This document shows positions 22,106 through 24,429 of a stretch of DNA of 24,429 nucleotides, piece by piece. The notes below the pieces were generated by a model that had not been told where the DNA came from, did not search any database, and saw only the letters and a list, made by a program, of their open reading frames with translations. The position numbers were made by a program, and so were the translations under genes. Every line of letters begins with the position of its first letter. Position 1 is the first letter of the stretch. The stretch is from JBMNOI01 sp050942995 (lineage in GTDB: Bacteria; Chloroflexota; Anaerolineae; UBA1429). The stretch covers positions 1 through 24,429 of the forward strand of contig JBMNOI010000055.1 of NCBI GenBank assembly GCA_050942995.1. Reading direction: 5' to 3'.

Positions 22106-23142
22106 TGATACAACCAGCAGGCCACAAGATGATCGGTCTGCACTTCCATGTCTGGCGGCTCTTTGACCTCACACAGCCCTTCGATCATCCGCGGGCAACG
22201 CGGGTGAAAGCGGCAGCCGCCGGGCGGATTCACCAGACTGGGCGGCTCGCCCCGTGGCACCTCTTTGAACACCTTGGCGTTCCCCGCATCCGGGTCTGAG
22301 GTGGCCTCCAGCAGGGCCAGTGTGTACGGGTGGCAGGGGTTATCCAGCAGGTCGTCCACCTGACCGATCTCGATGATCTTGCCGGCATACATGACAAAGA
22401 TGCGCTCAGAGAAATAGCGCACGGTCGAGAGATCGTGGGTGATATAGATGACGGCCAGATCGTGCTCCTCCTGCAGGGCGCGCAAAAGTCGCAGGATCTC
22501 GACGCGTACCGAAGCATCGAGCATAGATACCGGCTCGTCGGCGGCCAGCAGCTTGGGATCCAGGATCATCGCCCGGGCGATGACGACGCGTTGCTGCTGC
22601 CCTCCGCTGAGCATATGCGGGAACTTGGTCAATAGATCATCGATAGGGGTCAGCTTGACCTCTTCCATCACCCGGTGGATGCGTTCTTGCCGCTCTGCTC
22701 GGTTTCTGACGCCGTTGATGATCAACGGCTCGGACAGAATGCGCTCTACCGTCATAAAGGGGGGCAGGGCGCCAAAGGGGTCTTGCTGGACATAACCCAC
22801 CTGCGAACGATAGTGGCGCAGATCCTTGCTCGACATATTGCTCAGGTCGGCGCCGTCAAAGAGAATATTCCCCTCTGTCGGGCGGTTGAGCCCGAGGATG
22901 GTCCTCATCAGGCTGGACTTGCCGCAACCACTCTCACCGACACAGGCGATGGCTTCGCCGCGATACAGGTTGAGGTTCACGCCGTCCACCGCGCGCACAT
23001 CACCGGCGTGGGCAAATCCCCATCGCCGTAACTCGTACCACACACGTAGATTCTGGATCGACAGCAGCGGCTCGCCACGCCCGTTCGTCGAATGGCCGTT
23101 CTCAGAGCCGTTGTGGATCGTTGTCTGATCGTCGATTGCCAT
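22102..23142 (-). CDS. Dipeptide/oligopeptide ABC transporter ATP-binding protein (DppF/OppF type)
   Basis: A 346-residue ABC ATPase that energises uptake of peptides or other solutes in the Dpp/Opp family. An N-terminal ~25-residue hydrophilic tail precedes the domain. Walker A GESGCGKS is at 69-76, the signature LSGGQQQR at 178-185, and the ADEP Walker B near 201-204 is followed by VSMLD. The C-terminal oligopeptide/dipeptide domain includes CRFHPRCP and ends in a conserved CWLYQ-like tail, both typical of this subfamily. It is the second of two ATPases that would form a heterodimer. AGGAG six bases before ATG 23142 supports the start. The stop overlaps the next gene. Confidence 0.93.
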   Translation of the reverse strand: MAIDDQTTIHNGSENGHSTNGRGEPLLSIQNLRVWYELRRWGFAHAGDVRAVDGVNLNLYRGEAIACVGESGCGKSSLMRTILGLNRPTEGNILFDGADLSNMSSKDLRHYRSQVGYVQQDPFGALPPFMTVERILSEPLIINGVRNRAERQERIHRVMEEVKLTPIDDLLTKFPHMLSGGQQQRVVIARAMILDPKLLAADEPVSMLDASVRVEILRLLRALQEEHDLAVIYITHDLSTVRYFSERIFVMYAGKIIEIGQVDDLLDNPCHPYTLALLEATSDPDAGNAKVFKEVPRGEPPSLVNPPGGCRFHPRCPRMIEGLCEVKEPPDMEVQTDHLVACWLYQ

Positions 23143-23157
23143 ATTATGCTCCTGACC

Positions 23158-24120
23158 CTATGCGTACAGCCAGCACTTGACCTGACGCCCGTCCACCGAC
23201 AGCACGGGCGGTTCCTCGTCGCAGCGTTCAAAGCGGCGTGGGCAGCGCTCGGCGAATCGACAGCCGGTGGGAGGCATCAACAAACTGGGAGGCTGGCCGG
23301 TAATAAACTCGGGCTCGATATCGGTACGCAGCCTGGGCACGCTGGCCATTAGCTTGTCCGAGTAGGGGTGTAGCGGTTTGGGGAAGAACTCTTCCGCGCT
23401 CCCCATCTCGACGATCTGCCCGGCGTACATCACCGCCACGCGATCGGCCAGCTCACTGGATGTGGCGATATCGTGAGTGATCAGGATAAAGCTCGTGCCC
23501 ATCTCTTGCTTGACGCGCTTGAGCAGGTTCATGATGTTCGCCTGTGTGAGCAGGTCCAGCGCCGATGTCGGCTCGTCCAGGATCACCAGATCGGGCATGG
23601 TCACCAGCGCCATGGCCAACGCCACGCGCTGCCGCATGCCACCGCTCAACTCAAAGGCATAGCGCGACATAAAATCTTGCGGCACGCCCACATGCTCGAA
23701 CATGCGTCGGGCCTGTTCCAGCGCGCCGGCCTTGTTCAGTCCCAGATGCACCATAGACGACTCGGCGACCTGATCGCCCACCCGCAGTACGGGGTTCAGG
23801 GCGTTCATCGCCGCCTGGGGCACCAGCGAGATCTTGACCCAACGCACCTCGCGGCGGAACTGCTCATCCCCCATGGCCATCACATTCAGCCCGTTCAGAT
23901 ATACCTTGCCGGTATACCTTTGCACGTTGCGAGGCAGCAGCCGAAGAATGGACTTGGCCAATGACGTCTTGCCGCAGCCCGACTCACCGATGACGACCAT
24001 CGCCTCGTTATGGTTCAGGTCCAGGCTGACTCCGTCGACGGCCTGCACAGTGCCCCGGCTGGTGCGCAGGTGCAGTAACATATCCTCGACGCGCAACAGG
24101 GGTTCATTCTTTTCTGTCAT
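23158..24120 (-). CDS. Dipeptide/oligopeptide ABC transporter ATP-binding protein (DppD/OppD type)
   Basis: A 320-residue ABC ATPase. Walker A GESGCGKT is at 45-52, the signature LSGGMRQR at 158-165 and Walker B VILDEPTSALD near 179-189; the C-terminal domain has CRFAERCPRRFERC and ends CWLYA. These features are diagnostic of Dpp/Opp-type importers. It partners the downstream ATPase and the upstream permease. Only 4 bases separate its ATG (24120) from the stop of the permease gene, and 15 bases separate its stop from the next gene, so all belong to one operon. The SD (GAGAGG) is 11 bases upstream, which is long, so coupling from the permease gene may help. Confidence 0.93.
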   Translation of the reverse strand: MTEKNEPLLRVEDMLLHLRTSRGTVQAVDGVSLDLNHNEAMVVIGESGCGKTSLAKSILRLLPRNVQRYTGKVYLNGLNVMAMGDEQFRREVRWVKISLVPQAAMNALNPVLRVGDQVAESSMVHLGLNKAGALEQARRMFEHVGVPQDFMSRYAFELSGGMRQRVALAMALVTMPDLVILDEPTSALDLLTQANIMNLLKRVKQEMGTSFILITHDIATSSELADRVAVMYAGQIVEMGSAEEFFPKPLHPYSDKLMASVPRLRTDIEPEFITGQPPSLLMPPTGCRFAERCPRRFERCDEEPPVLSVDGRQVKCWLYA

Positions 24121-24124
24121 CGCG

Positions 24125-24429
24125 CTATAGACCTCTCAATCTCGGGTTAAAGATGCGGTCCAGCGCAAAGCCCACCATTGCAAAGCCCAGCCCCGTCATG
24201 ACGAGCAATATCGAGGGCTCCAGGATCCAGTAGTACAGTCCCTGATAGACGGCTCCGTTGGAGCGCGCGTCATCGATGATCTTGCCCCATGTGGGCAGGA
24301 TGGGATCGCCCAGGCCCAGCACGGCCAACGATGCCTCCAGGAACACAAAAGTAGGTACCAGCACGACCAGCTGCGGTACCAGCAGTGGGATGATGCGCGG
24401 GATCAGGTAATGGAAGATAATGCGTAGAT
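24125..24429 (-). CDS. Dipeptide/oligopeptide ABC transporter permease, C-terminal part (DppC/OppC type)
   Basis: The frame enters from the right edge, and only about 100 C-terminal residues are visible. The EAA coupling motif EASLAVLGLGDPILPTWGKII, which docks on the ATPase, is complete, followed by a final hydrophobic helix (PSILLVMTGLGFAMVGFALD) and the typical FNPRLRG ending of DppC-type permeases. The GTG at 24364 is internal: the same frame continues upstream with family-like sequence (LRIIFHYLIPRIIPLLVPQL) to the window edge. It is the second membrane subunit of the transporter; the first permease and the binding protein are probably outside the window. Confidence 0.92.
   Translation of the reverse strand, partial: LRIIFHYLIPRIIPLLVPQLVVLVPTFVFLEASLAVLGLGDPILPTWGKIIDDARSNGAVYQGLYYWILEPSILLVMTGLGFAMVGFALDRIFNPRLRGL

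Overview
The window is about 24.4 kb of GC-rich bacterial chromosome, densely coded, with Shine-Dalgarno sites of the GAGGAG/AAGGAG type, sigma70-like promoters and many perfect-stem terminators. No ribosomal or other strong phylogenetic marker is present. The gene content suggests a member of Chloroflexota (Anaerolineae-like), possibly a metagenome assembly: a GT39-type membrane glycosyltransferase, TIM-barrel sugar isomerases, an RraA-like protein, an AOR-family oxidoreductase, a long nitronate monooxygenase, a dipeptide ABC operon with a small membrane protein, and a DUF362 protein. That placement is an inference, of moderate to low confidence. No phage, transposase, CRISPR or plasmid gene is visible.

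Layout. (1) 1-2233, plus strand: the 3' part of one xylose-isomerase-like TIM-barrel gene, a second complete one with its own promoter and terminator, and a SagB-type nitroreductase. (2) 2244-6944, minus strand: a membrane glycosyltransferase and a long RecJ exonuclease, each with its own recognisable promoter. (3) 7221-13315, plus strand: an orphan chemoreceptor, an RraA-like lyase/aldolase, and a two-gene operon of a four-cluster ferredoxin and an AOR-family tungsto/molybdo-enzyme. (4) 13402-15467: divergent Gfo/Idh/MocA dehydrogenase (minus) and zinc-dependent phospholipase-C-like protein (plus), with good promoters facing outward and a short repeat block between them. (5) 15492-19014, plus strand: a two-gene ABC-2 exporter that looks more AT-rich than its surroundings, preceded by a leader that could act as a translational attenuator, then an overlapping DUF362 gene with a cysteine-rich C-terminal half. 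(6) tRNA-Glu(UUC) as a single-gene unit and a small lipoprotein gene. (7) 20220-21671, minus: a long nitronate monooxygenase whose last codons are repeated downstream as a 67-bp tandem repeat. (8) 21905-24429, minus: the 3' end of a dipeptide/oligopeptide ABC operon (permease end, two ATPases, a coupled 66-aa two-helix membrane protein), closed by a strong terminator.

How the genes relate. Most are separate transcription units. Tight functional groups are the ferredoxin/AOR pair, the ABC-2 pair (perhaps with the overlapping DUF362 gene) and the peptide transporter. Two sugar isomerases, an RraA-like protein, a Gfo/Idh dehydrogenase and a peptide importer point to a heterotroph using sugars, sugar acids and peptides; the AOR/ferredoxin pair and the DUF362 protein suggest low-potential or anaerobic redox chemistry. 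The most unusual signals are the duplicated gene tail at 20096-20267, the putative leader-peptide/SD hairpin at 15682-15728, and the cysteine-rich extensions on the DUF362 protein and the nitronate monooxygenase. No stretch without a gene exceeds 300 bases.
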